DNA of 64,000 nucleotides from Armatimonadota bacterium (GTDB lineage: Bacteria > Armatimonadota > Fimbriimonadia > Fimbriimonadales > Fimbriimonadaceae), in the NCBI GenBank assembly GCA_027451905.1, contig DAIDHV010000005.1:57710-121709 (forward strand), written 5' to 3'. Each line of letters starts with the position of its first letter. Within the stretch, counting starts at the first letter, position 1. Positions 16,892 to 25,200 of this stretch are shown one piece after another. Below the pieces are notes generated by a model. That model saw only the letters and a program-made list of their open reading frames with translations. It ran no database searches and was not told the origin of the DNA. Made by a program: the position numbers and the translations under genes.

Positions 16892-17793
16892 ATGAAACGA
16901 CGCGCTTTACGCTGATCGAACTTCTCGTCGTCATCGCAATTATTGCGATTTTGGCGGCTATCCTCTTCCCAGTTTTTGCTCAGGCAAAAGCAGCGGCGAA
17001 GAAGGCAGTCGAAATTTCCAACAATAAGCAGTTGGACCTTGGTGCTCTTCAGTATGAAACCGACAATGATGACTATTTCATGTTGTCGACGTGGAACAGC
17101 ACCTACGATACTGCACTCCCCACTCTGGACAGCATCTACCTTGATGAAGCCTATCCTTACATCAAGAACCGAGGCATCATGCAAGATCCGATGGATCCTG
17201 CCTCTGTACAGCAAAGAGAATTTCCTGGACCTGGCCAAGGGTTAACCGACCCCAGCACCCTAACTGGAACCTTGCAAGAGGAAGTATCCTTATTCAACTG
17301 GTGTGCTACCGCAGATTGGGGTGTGAACTTCCAGTACATGGGCCCAACGCTTTACGAACCATCGAATCCAGTCGGCCCGGCGGTTCCTACTGCAATATCA
17401 AGCACACAAGTCGTGCGCCCAGGTGATGCCTACATGGCTCTCAGTTCCGTCTGGAATCGCGATGCGGCTGGAAATCCTTTTGGCGGCGGAAACGCGGGAG
17501 TTGACGCACCTTGTATTTTGGACGGAAATGGTAATGACACTCGCCCCGGAGTTTCAAATGGTCAGATCACCTACTGGTACGGCGGTTGGAACCCAACAAC
17601 TCCGCTTGCTTGGAACGTGTTTGGTGGAGTTTGGCCCTGGTACAACAGCGGCCATACAGTCGTCATTTCCTACAATGATGGTCACGTGAAAGCGCTTGAC
17701 ATTACCCAAGTCGCAGCCGGCTGTAACGTTCTTGATGGATGGGCTGGTGAAATCACAAACGAGTCCATTTACAACTGGTCAACTACGTTCTGA
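16892..17793 (+). CDS. Prepilin-type N-methylation protein (H-x9-DG type) with apparent frameshift in the leader
   Basis: The protein body reads LIELLVVIAIIAILAAIL followed by FPVFAQAKAAAKK, the classic type IV prepilin/pseudopilin start of Armatimonadota- and Planctomycetes-type major-pilin-like secreted proteins. A late HTVVISYNDGHVKAL matches the H-x9-DG motif. The expected start ATG is at 16892, but it reads into a stop after seven codons. One extra A in the AAA run at 16895-16897 would give MKTTRFTLIELL and join the full 300-residue frame. Without it, the first start in the correct frame is a TTG at 16951 inside the pilin helix. It is either a one-base deletion (real or sequencing) or an unusual start. 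Two short genes follow. Confidence 0.75.
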
Positions 17794-17818
17794 TCGGAAT
17801 CATTAGATTCTAGTCTCG

Positions 17819-17847
17819 CGCCGCTTGGGATTTTTTCTCAAGCGGCG
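17819..17847 (+). other. Hairpin between the prepilin-like gene and the next small gene
   Basis: CGCCGCTTGGGA pairs with TCTCAAGCGGCG (one G-T pair), closing a loop of five Ts. There is no T-run after the stem, so it is not a textbook rightward terminator; it may be a processing or stability element between the two genes. Confidence 0.4.
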
Positions 17848-17871
17848 AACCAGTTTACAGAGGCATCGAAC

Positions 17872-18138
17872 ATGGAAAAATCCGTTCAAGACAATCAATC
17901 GGCATTGAAGAAATTTGGGCTACCTGCGGTGGCAGGAATCTTCCTGCTTATTGCAATCTTTGTTATCGTCAAAACAATACTTCATATGAACAACGTCCGG
18001 ACAACCGTTATCGGTGCCACCGACATTGCTCATACGTTGGTGCAAGAAAGCAGCAAAACAAAAGGAGCGGTCCCCGCCGATCGCTATGCTCAGTTCAAGA
18101 AGACTCTGACCGGAATGGGAGCGGGTCCTTCAAAATAA
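17872..18138 (+). CDS. Small membrane protein following the prepilin-like gene
   Basis: An 88-residue protein with a charged N-terminus, one membrane span (about residues 18-40, LPAVAGIFLLIAIFVIVK) and a polar C-terminal domain ending KKTLTGMGAGPSK. No family is recognised. The tail resembles that of the next gene's product (ending GLKTMGGK), suggesting the two are related or act on the same target. It lies 78 bases after the prepilin-like gene on the same strand. Confidence 0.6.
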   Translation: MEKSVQDNQSALKKFGLPAVAGIFLLIAIFVIVKTILHMNNVRTTVIGATDIAHTLVQESSKTKGAVPADRYAQFKKTLTGMGAGPSK

Positions 18139-18168
18139 TCACATCTCAGTTCTATGTTATCGCATCAA

Positions 18169-18399
18169 ATGAAAAATCTCATCAATACTAAGAAAACTTC
18201 TACATTCGTCACCCTTACCTTTGCTGCCGTGATCATTGGCGTAGCACTATTTGGATGTTCTGGAGGCGGTAATTCAGTAGCCGGCGCAACTCAATCTGCT
18301 AATCAGTTTGTGAAAACCGGTAGCAAAACCCAAAACGTAGCTTCACCCGCTCAGCAAGCCCAAATGAGGGCAGGTCTAAAGACCATGGGCGGAAAGTAG
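18169..18399 (+). CDS. Small lipoprotein of unknown function
   Basis: A 76-residue protein. The signal sequence ends in a lipobox, VALFGC, so the mature protein should begin at a lipidated Cys about 33 residues in and have only about 44 residues, rich in Ala, Gln and Gly. It ends RAGLKTMGGK, like the neighbouring membrane protein's MGAG tail. The start at 18169 (MKNLINTKK) is preferred to an ATG five codons upstream, since it gives a standard signal peptide and lies ten bases after a TATGTT box. Confidence 0.55.
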   Translation: MKNLINTKKTSTFVTLTFAAVIIGVALFGCSGGGNSVAGATQSANQFVKTGSKTQNVASPAQQAQMRAGLKTMGGK

Positions 18400-18629
18400 C
18401 CAAGTTGGCTGTAGCCTTAGTAGAGCCTGCAAAGTCGAATAACTAGCCCGGAAGTTGGCCTCGAGAAGTAGACTTGCAAGCACTTCTCAAGTAAGCACGC
18501 CGACGTATTCAGAACCATAACGATTTCAAAAAAAGGCAGTCAGATTAAAGCCAAGAGAGGTCAAGAATTGAAAAAGACTTGACTGCTCTTGGTAGTTTTC
18601 ATCTCATTCAAAGTGGCCGTAAGCCAGGT
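18400..18629. other. Gene-free gap
   Basis: Nothing recognisable is seen between the small lipoprotein and the end of hisG: no open frame with a start signal and no strong hairpin. Confidence 0.5.
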
Positions 18630-19499
18630 TTAGTAGATGACTTTGTTGAGGGGGTACTCAACAAGACCAGTGGCACCAGCTCGCTTGAGTGCAGGAATGA
18701 GGTCCCTGACCTGATTATGGTCAAGAATGACCTCAGCCGCAATCCAGGCGGAATCGGCAAGTGGGCTTAAAGTCGGGTTTTGAAGGCTTGGCAAAATGCC
18801 AAGAATTTCTGCCTGCTTTGCCACAGGCAGGTTCATTTTTAATCCCACAAGTTTTGCTGCGTTCATGGCTCCCGTTAACAAGATTTGAAGGCTTTCGATC
18901 TTAATCCGCTTGGCTTCATCAGAAAGGGCGGCTTTATTGGCTATAAATCGGGTTGTGCTGGTGAGCAAAGTTTCAACAATTCTCAGGTTGTGAGCTCGTA
19001 AAGAATTTCCCGTTTCTGTATTCACAACAATGGCATCCACTAGAGCCGGTACCTTGACTTCACAAGCTCCCCAAGAAAACTCAACTTGAGCCGATACACC
19101 GGATTGGGTTAAGTATCTTTCCGTTAATCTTACGTATTCGGTGGCAATCCGCTTTCCATCCAAATCCTTGACCGACTGGATGGGACTATCGTTGTGAGCG
19201 GCAAGAACAACCCGAATTGGATTGTTCGTTAATTTGCTGTATCGCAGCTCGCAAATTTCTTCGACCACTGCGCCGGTGTCTTTGATCCAATCCAGACCGG
19301 TGAGGCCCGCGTCGATGACCCCTTGCTCCACATAGCTTGGAATCTCTTGAGGGCGCAATAAAATAGGCTCAATCTCGGGGTCATCACTAACCGGCTGATA
19401 AGATCGAGACGACACTCGAAAGCTGTAGCCAGCCTTTTCAAAAAGAGCAAAAGTTGGCTCTTGCAGGCTGCCTTTGGGTATGCCAAGTTTGAGAATCAT
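18630..19499 (-). CDS. hisG: ATP phosphoribosyltransferase, long form
   Basis: A 289-residue enzyme catalysing the first step of histidine synthesis, from ATP and PRPP to phosphoribosyl-ATP. The start LKLGIPKGSLQEPTFALFEKAG, the DAGLTGLDW motif, RIATEYVRLTERY and the DAIVVNTETGNSL loop are HisG features. The C-terminal 75 residues form the ACT-like regulatory domain of the long form (histidine feedback), so no HisZ is needed. TAAACT at 19511-19506 lies six bases before the ATG: a leaderless start. Confidence 0.95.
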   Translation of the reverse strand: MILKLGIPKGSLQEPTFALFEKAGYSFRVSSRSYQPVSDDPEIEPILLRPQEIPSYVEQGVIDAGLTGLDWIKDTGAVVEEICELRYSKLTNNPIRVVLAAHNDSPIQSVKDLDGKRIATEYVRLTERYLTQSGVSAQVEFSWGACEVKVPALVDAIVVNTETGNSLRAHNLRIVETLLTSTTRFIANKAALSDEAKRIKIESLQILLTGAMNAAKLVGLKMNLPVAKQAEILGILPSLQNPTLSPLADSAWIAAEVILDHNQVRDLIPALKRAGATGLVEYPLNKVIY

Positions 19500-19607
19500 A
19501 TCCTAAGTTTACTGACAGACGTCCGGAATCATAGGCGTGCGATGCCAGAACCTTCCGAAATAGCTTGAGGAATTGAAGTTGGTCGGAGTTCTTCGGTACC
19601 CTAAGGT

Positions 19608-19841
19608 ATGCCTTTGGTGCGCGTCTTTGTGACTCTTAAGCCTTCTCTTTTGGATTCAGCCGGCAAGGCCGTTTCTGATAGTCTTCTGAAACTTGGATAT
19701 CAGGAAGTTGAAAAGGTTAGGATCGGCAAAGTTATTGAACTGCAATTAGAATCGTATGATGAGGCAAGAGTCAAGCAGATGTGCAGCCAAATTCTTGCCA
19801 ATCCCGTGATCGAGGACTTTAAAGTCGAGGTTCAAAAGTGA
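19608..19841 (+). CDS. purS: Phosphoribosylformylglycinamidine synthase subunit PurS
   Basis: A 77-residue protein beginning VRVFVTLKPSLLDSAGKAV, with KVRIGKVIELQLE in the middle, the typical PurS pattern. It assembles with PurQ and PurL to make FGAM in purine synthesis and helps couple glutaminase and synthase. The next gene purQ overlaps its stop codon by four bases. A TACCCT box lies five bases before the ATG. Confidence 0.93.
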   Translation: MPLVRVFVTLKPSLLDSAGKAVSDSLLKLGYQEVEKVRIGKVIELQLESYDEARVKQMCSQILANPVIEDFKVEVQK

Positions 19842-20554
19842 AGGTTGCCGTTATTCAATTGCCTGGCTCAAATTGCGACCAGGATGCCCTCTTTTCTTTG
19901 CGAAATGACCTTAAAGTTGATGCGGAATACGTTTGGCACGATCAACACGATCTCACCGGCTTTGATGCGGTTTTTGTGCCCGGCGGATTTAGTTATGGCG
20001 ACTATTTGCGATGCGGGGCTATGGCAGCCCGATCCCCAATTATGGAGTCTGTGCGCCAATTTGCCGAAGAAGGAAAACTGGTTCTTGGAGTCTGCAATGG
20101 TTTTCAGATCCTGTGTGAGCTGGGATTATTGCCCGGCGCACTGATCTTGAACGCGGGACAAAAGTTTATTTGCCAAGATGTGTATTTGAAGGCAGAAAAC
20201 CGAACCTCACCTTGGACCCGAAGCGCCGAGGGTGTCTTGCGCATTCCCATCGCTCATGGCGAAGGCAGGTTTGTTGCCGACCCCGAAACCATTCAGCAGT
20301 TGGAAGCCAATCAACAAATTGCCTTTCGATACGTAAACCAGCAAGGGCTTCTCAATCAAGAGGCCAACGTCAACGGCTCCATGGGAGCGATTGCTGGCGT
20401 CTTAAATCAGGCTGGCAATGTGTTGGGACTGATGCCCCATCCTGAACGTGCTACCAATCCCATATTTGGGTACCAAGACGGCCTAAAAATCCTAGGTGCC
20501 CTCAACCCCTGCCTGGCATCAAAAGAATCGTTGGAACCCGCACTTGCCCATTAG
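19838..20554 (+). CDS. purQ: Phosphoribosylformylglycinamidine synthase glutaminase subunit PurQ
   Basis: A 238-residue class I glutaminase that feeds ammonia to PurL in step four of purine synthesis. Motifs are VIQLPGSNCDQDA, FVPGGFSYGDYLRCGA, nucleophile Cys in LGVCNGFQILCE (about residue 87), and the His-Glu pair in GLMPHPERATNP (about residue 207). It starts with GTG inside the purS stop codon, so the two are translationally coupled. PurL is not in the window. Confidence 0.95.
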   Translation: MKVAVIQLPGSNCDQDALFSLRNDLKVDAEYVWHDQHDLTGFDAVFVPGGFSYGDYLRCGAMAARSPIMESVRQFAEEGKLVLGVCNGFQILCELGLLPGALILNAGQKFICQDVYLKAENRTSPWTRSAEGVLRIPIAHGEGRFVADPETIQQLEANQQIAFRYVNQQGLLNQEANVNGSMGAIAGVLNQAGNVLGLMPHPERATNPIFGYQDGLKILGALNPCLASKESLEPALAH

Positions 20555-20626
20555 CAAGGTCCAATTCTTAGCCAGACTTGCCTATAGTCACGACCCACAT
20601 GGCGCATTTTGGCTTCGGCAAGGGCC

Positions 20627-20902
20627 CTACTGATTTCCGGTGGGATAAAGCGGTATTTGGTTTTCGTCTGGCTTTTTGTAACCTAGGCTTCTGGCTTTGG
20701 CCTCTCGGCCCGCATTACTTTCAAGGTTGACCTGTTGTCGGAGCAGAGTTGTGCGGTCAAGCTCTACTTTATCCATCTTTTGCCTGTCTTGGGACGTTTT
20801 AACCTTTTGGCTGGTGTTGTTGTGGAGGGCATCTCTGGCTAAAAAGGCGCCAAAGGCAATGCAGCAGATGATCAAAAAAACGGTTCCTGCTAGCCTCTTC
20901 AT
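20627..20902 (-). CDS. DivIC/FtsB-like septum formation protein (putative)
   Basis: A 91-residue single-span protein: a membrane segment at about residues 5-22, a short heptad-like helix (KVELDRTTLLRQQVNLESN), then ARSLGYKKPDENQIPLY. The Ala-Arg-x-Leu-Gly-Tyr-x-Lys-Pro ending is the pattern of DivIC/FtsB proteins, which link FtsL and FtsQ at the division septum. The coiled coil is shorter than usual, so the call is tentative. TATACT at 20914-20909 lies six bases before the ATG, a leaderless start. Confidence 0.5.
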   Translation of the reverse strand: MKRLAGTVFLIICCIAFGAFLARDALHNNTSQKVKTSQDRQKMDKVELDRTTLLRQQVNLESNAGREAKARSLGYKKPDENQIPLYPTGNQ

Positions 20903-20960
20903 GGCTAAAGTATAGCCGTTGTCACATCAAAAAACTTAAGAAATCAGGAGATTCCAAAGA

Positions 20961-22376
20961 TTAGCTAACAACTTGGCTCATGATCATGTTGGTGTGACCA
21001 GCCCTTCCGGCAGGAACTCCAGCGGTTATGACCACCATTTCTCCTACCTTGAGTTTCTTCTTCCGCAAGAATGCATCTATCGCGGTGTTGACGCATTCAT
21101 CGGTGGTGCCAGGCAAGGGTAAGCAAATCGATTCGACTCCCCAAACCACTGCCATCTGAGCTCTCACTTTTGGATTCCAAGCCACACATAAAATCGGAGT
21201 CTTTGGCCGGAACTTACTGACAAATCGTGCGGTTTCTCCGCTTGTGGTGGTGGTAATAATTGCCTGGGCGTTTAGCTCTGCCGCCAGCTCCGATGCGCTG
21301 TGGGCAACCGCCTCGGTTTGAGAAATGCCAACCGCGCACTTCTCCGTAAAGCGTGCTTCTTGGCGAGTTCGATCATAAATTGATTCAGCCTTGGCAACCA
21401 GCCTAGCAATTGTTTTCACCGAATCAATGGGGAAGTCTCCCGCCGCGGTTTCACCGGAAAGCATGACCGCGTCGGACCCATCAAGAGCCGCATTCACAAC
21501 GTCAGTAGCCTCGGCTCGGGTTGGGCGTCCGGTGTGCATCATGCTTTCTAACATCTGGGTTGCAGTGATCACGGGCTTGCCTGCATCACCACATTTTTCG
21601 ATGATAGTCTTTTGGGCCACAGGCACGTCCTCGATGTCCATTTGGAGGCCCAAATCACCCCTTGCAACCATGATTAAATCCGCAATTTTCAGCAGTTCCT
21701 CAATGTTTTCTAGGGCGGCTCTTGTTTCAATTTTTGCGCAAATTCGGATTGAGGGATCGTACTTATCGATTTCTCGGCGTAAGGCGCGCAGATCGGCGGA
21801 ATCTCGAACGTAACTGAGGGCGATGTAATCAGCTCCAACTTTGCAGCCTTCGCGGATGTCAATGAGGTCTTTATCGGTCAGGCTTGGAACATCAAAACTC
21901 TTTCCAACAACGGTCAAGCCTTTGCGGCTTTTAACTACACCCCCGCAGACGACGTAAGCATCGAACATTCCTGCTTTTTGACCGGTGATTCTAATCTCAA
22001 CCTCGCCATCGCCAAGTAAAATGCGGTCTCCTGGCTCAAGGACTTTTAAGATTTCTTCCTGGTCTATGGGCAGCAAGGCTTCAGAGGAGCTGGGAGATCC
22101 AACCAGAATTGTGGATCCGGTTGTCACTTCAACTTCCCCTCCTTTGATTTCAGCAAGGCGGAACTTTGGACCTGCCAAATCCACCAAAACCGCAACTGGA
22201 TCAATATCGGCGCTGAGCTCCCGCACGGCTTCAACCCAAGCACTGCGAGTTTCCCAATCTCCATGAGAGCAGTTGATGCGAGCGACATTCATCCCCGCTT
22301 CAATGAGCTCATGAATTTTGTCTTTGGTTGCGGTGGCTGGTCCTAGTGTGCATACGATTTTGGTGCGGCGCTTCAT
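20961..22376 (-). CDS. pyk: Pyruvate kinase
   Basis: A 471-residue glycolytic enzyme that transfers phosphate from PEP to ADP. The start RRTKIVCTLGPATATKD, NVARINCSHGD, the Lys-containing KIETRAALENI, and the signature IMVARGDLGLQM are all present, with a C-terminal allosteric domain of normal length. The ATG at 22376 gives the conventional N-terminus; an in-frame TTG at 22397 would add seven residues. Confidence 0.95.
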   Translation of the reverse strand: MKRRTKIVCTLGPATATKDKIHELIEAGMNVARINCSHGDWETRSAWVEAVRELSADIDPVAVLVDLAGPKFRLAEIKGGEVEVTTGSTILVGSPSSSEALLPIDQEEILKVLEPGDRILLGDGEVEIRITGQKAGMFDAYVVCGGVVKSRKGLTVVGKSFDVPSLTDKDLIDIREGCKVGADYIALSYVRDSADLRALRREIDKYDPSIRICAKIETRAALENIEELLKIADLIMVARGDLGLQMDIEDVPVAQKTIIEKCGDAGKPVITATQMLESMMHTGRPTRAEATDVVNAALDGSDAVMLSGETAAGDFPIDSVKTIARLVAKAESIYDRTRQEARFTEKCAVGISQTEAVAHSASELAAELNAQAIITTTTSGETARFVSKFRPKTPILCVAWNPKVRAQMAVVWGVESICLPLPGTTDECVNTAIDAFLRKKKLKVGEMVVITAGVPAGRAGHTNMIMSQVVS

Positions 22377-22539
22377 AATTTTGTCCGGCGCCGACAACTG
22401 AACGCCGCGGCTGAACCTAGTAAAATTATGGGACTTTACTCTGCCAATTTACAGTGAACTAGAGGAAAGTTCGCCGAAAAGGGTGCAAACGCCCTGAACC
22501 TTTTTGTAAAGACGCTGATGCAGCGGCCGTCGCAAGCGG

Positions 22540-24360
22540 CTATGAGTGCTTCCAAGTGGGCTTAAGAGCCTTCCATTGGTCTTCAAATTCAACCAATAGC
22601 TTTTCCATCGCCGCAAACCCATTTAGCCAAAATTCTCGATCGCCCAATTCAACTCCAACATGGTTCATCAACTCAAACGGAGTTTCAGATCCGCCTCTTG
22701 CCAGCATATCAAGATACTGATCGGCAAAGGCGGGCCCTCCCGATTTTGCTTTGCCAAACAAAGACAACACCAAAAGCTCACCAAAACTATAGGCATACAC
22801 ATAGAAGGGCGATCCAATAAAGTGAGGGATGTAGCTCCAGAAATGGCGGTGCTCGTCACCCAGCTTTACGCTGTCGCCAAACATCGCTTGAAGTTCTTGC
22901 TGCCAGATACTTCCAAAATCCTCAGCTGTTAGCTCACCTTCTTCTCTGCGTTTGCGGTGGACTTGTTTTTCGAACCTGTACATGGCGGCTTGGCGGAAAA
23001 TGGTGGCAAAAATTCCTTCTAGTTTTTCTGCATAGAGGGCAAGTTTGTCTTTTGGAGACGCCTCTTTGACTAAGTTTTCAAAGACAAGCATTTCTCCAAA
23101 AGTGCTAGCGCACTCCGCTAACGGCAAGGTTCCGTGAAAATTAAGATAGCTTTGCTTTCGACTTAAGGAAGCATGGACCCCGTGACCCAACTCATGAGCC
23201 AAGGTCATGACATCGTCCGATTTGTTGAGATAAGACATAAACACCACCGGATGGGTATCGGGGGTGTTGTAGGCGCAAAAAGCGCCCGATCGTTTTCCTT
23301 CTCTCGGCTCTGCGTCAATCCAAGATTTATCAAAGAATTCCTCGGCTCTACGGCCCAGCTCGGGGCTAAATGCAGAAAAGGATTTTAAGGTCATCTCTTT
23401 TGCCTCTGCAAAGCTGACTTCGCCTTCAGCCTCAAAAAGCGGGGCGTAGCGGTCCACGTGGGTCAGCTCTGGCAAGTCTAAGATTTCTTTTTTGATCCTA
23501 TAAAAGCGCTCAACTAAGCCGTAGTTTTCTTTGCAAAGATCAATAACCAGGTCCACAACCTCTTGACCCAGTTCATTAGAGAGGTGCCTTGCCTGTTCCG
23601 GGGAGTCAAATTTTCTTAAGCGGTCATCAACCGCCTTGTCTTGAAGCAAGGTGTTGTAGGTGAAAACAAGGACTCTTTCCAAATCCTTAAGTCCGGAGGC
23701 AAGTGAGGATGCAGCCGCCAGCCGAAAGCGCCGGTCTGACTCTCTGAGATTAGAAAGCAGGGGCTCAAGGGTTAGTTTTTCGGAGTCTCCCGTCTCTGGG
23801 TTCTGAAAGGTAAAAAGATAGTTGGCAGTAACTTCTTCAAAGAGTCTTTCCCAAGCTCTGCAGCCAGTGTTAGCGGTTTCTTCTAAGACTGCCTCTTCTT
23901 TTTCAGACAATCGGTGATGTTTGTAAAGTCTTGCATGGTTGACAAAATGCCGGTATTGACCAAGTTGAGGATCTTGCAGACATTTTTCGATGACCTCATC
24001 GGGAGCGGTTTGCAGTTCAAGTTCAAAAAAGAGAGTTGCCACGCTGAGGGCACTGGCTTTTTCCATTTGCTTGGCAATAAAGGCTCCCATCGCGGGGTTT
24101 CCGGTGTCGGCAGCGTAGACAAGGCTTGCGTAGCCAATGGGCTTAGAGGCCTCTGCAGAGAGTCTTTCTGCCTCTTGGATTGCGGCGAGAAGGGTGGTCG
24201 CATCGAGGCTAGACGAGTTAATTTTACCTCTAAAGTTGTTTTCAAACTGTTTGGCCTGGGCGGTAAGGCGATCCCAGGTTTTGTCGATCTCGGGGTCATT
24301 GGGGGATTGAAAAAGGGCCGACAAATCCCATCGGATGGCAAGTTCTGCAGTCGCGGTCAT
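22540..24360 (-). CDS. pepF: M3 family oligoendopeptidase F
   Basis: A 606-residue cytoplasmic zinc peptidase that degrades short peptides. The active site motif HELGHGVHASL (HExxH) is at about residue 393, preceded by FMSYLNKSDDVMTLA and followed by ECASTFGEMLVFE with the third ligand Glu. Length fits the PepF family. The ATG at 24360 is chosen over an upstream TTG because TATACT at 24375-24370 lies nine bases before it. It is divergent from the TetR-family gene. Confidence 0.93.
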   Translation of the reverse strand: MTATAELAIRWDLSALFQSPNDPEIDKTWDRLTAQAKQFENNFRGKINSSSLDATTLLAAIQEAERLSAEASKPIGYASLVYAADTGNPAMGAFIAKQMEKASALSVATLFFELELQTAPDEVIEKCLQDPQLGQYRHFVNHARLYKHHRLSEKEEAVLEETANTGCRAWERLFEEVTANYLFTFQNPETGDSEKLTLEPLLSNLRESDRRFRLAAASSLASGLKDLERVLVFTYNTLLQDKAVDDRLRKFDSPEQARHLSNELGQEVVDLVIDLCKENYGLVERFYRIKKEILDLPELTHVDRYAPLFEAEGEVSFAEAKEMTLKSFSAFSPELGRRAEEFFDKSWIDAEPREGKRSGAFCAYNTPDTHPVVFMSYLNKSDDVMTLAHELGHGVHASLSRKQSYLNFHGTLPLAECASTFGEMLVFENLVKEASPKDKLALYAEKLEGIFATIFRQAAMYRFEKQVHRKRREEGELTAEDFGSIWQQELQAMFGDSVKLGDEHRHFWSYIPHFIGSPFYVYAYSFGELLVLSLFGKAKSGGPAFADQYLDMLARGGSETPFELMNHVGVELGDREFWLNGFAAMEKLLVEFEDQWKALKPTWKHS

Positions 24361-24492
24361 CGTTTCTTCAGTATAACCGCCGAGTCTGTTCAACTTAGGG
24401 CTCGGGGTAAAAGAATTCCGCCATTTAAAACATTTCTAAAGAAAGTTGCAACGATTCCAAGAATTAGAAGGTATACAAAAAGTAGGAATTGT

Positions 24493-25167
24493 ATGGTTTT
24501 TGGATGCACTGATCGAAGTTCGCAAACCCGTAGCCTCATCATCTCTAAGATGTACGAGTTGGTTTGTGATCTTGGCTATCGCAAAGTCAACATGGAAGAA
24601 GTTGCCGCTGCCGCCAACGTAAGCAGGGCCACCGTCTACAGCCATTTCCCCGATAAAGAAGAGCTAATGATTGCAGTTTTAAGGGATCTGACCTTAAAAG
24701 ATCAAGAAGTTCTGAGAGAGATCATCCAGAGCCGAGGCAGTGTTGTCGAGCGGTTTGCCAAGTTCCTTGAGGCCCGAATTAAGCTGAAATTAGAGCGGTG
24801 CCGAACAACTCAATCCAGCCTCGATGACTTGTTTTCTCTTGCCCGACATCGCATGCTTGCGGTGCGTGCCGAGTTTCTCAAAACCGATACTGGGCTTCTT
24901 GCCGAACTGCTCATTGAAGGAAAACTAGAGGGAACATTCCAGGTGGATAACGCCATGACGGCGGCTGAATCGATGCTGCTGGCAACCCATTGTTTTATGC
25001 CCTATTCCCTGACCATCCCCGAGTTGGGAGACCTTGACACCTTGAATTACCGTTTGACAGCCATGATCGACATGTTCCTGAAGAGCCTCGGAGTCAAAAC
25101 CAACTCCAACCCCAAATCTCCCACAAAGAAGGGAGATTCTAGCCCTAAAGTGCTAACAAATAAATAA
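24493..25167 (+). CDS. TetR-family regulator of the adjacent EmrAB efflux operon
   Basis: A 224-residue regulator. The N-terminal DNA-binding domain reads GYRKVNMEEVAAAANVSR followed by ATVYSHFPDKEELM, the standard TetR helix-turn-helix. The ligand domain is not recognised. The open frame extends far upstream inside pepF, but the ATG at 24493, preceded by AGGAAT, gives the normal TetR length. It is the first gene before emrA and emrB and probably represses them. The C-terminus is Lys/Ser-rich and poorly structured. Confidence 0.9.
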   Translation: MVFGCTDRSSQTRSLIISKMYELVCDLGYRKVNMEEVAAAANVSRATVYSHFPDKEELMIAVLRDLTLKDQEVLREIIQSRGSVVERFAKFLEARIKLKLERCRTTQSSLDDLFSLARHRMLAVRAEFLKTDTGLLAELLIEGKLEGTFQVDNAMTAAESMLLATHCFMPYSLTIPELGDLDTLNYRLTAMIDMFLKSLGVKTNSNPKSPTKKGDSSPKVLTNK

Positions 25168-25200
25168 ACAATCCATAGATTTTGTATAGAAGAGAGAACC

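Noticed and set aside
23914-24492. 193-codon upstream extension of the TetR-family gene
   Set aside because: It lies antisense inside pepF and does not resemble any TetR N-terminus; the ATG at 24493 gives a normal length.
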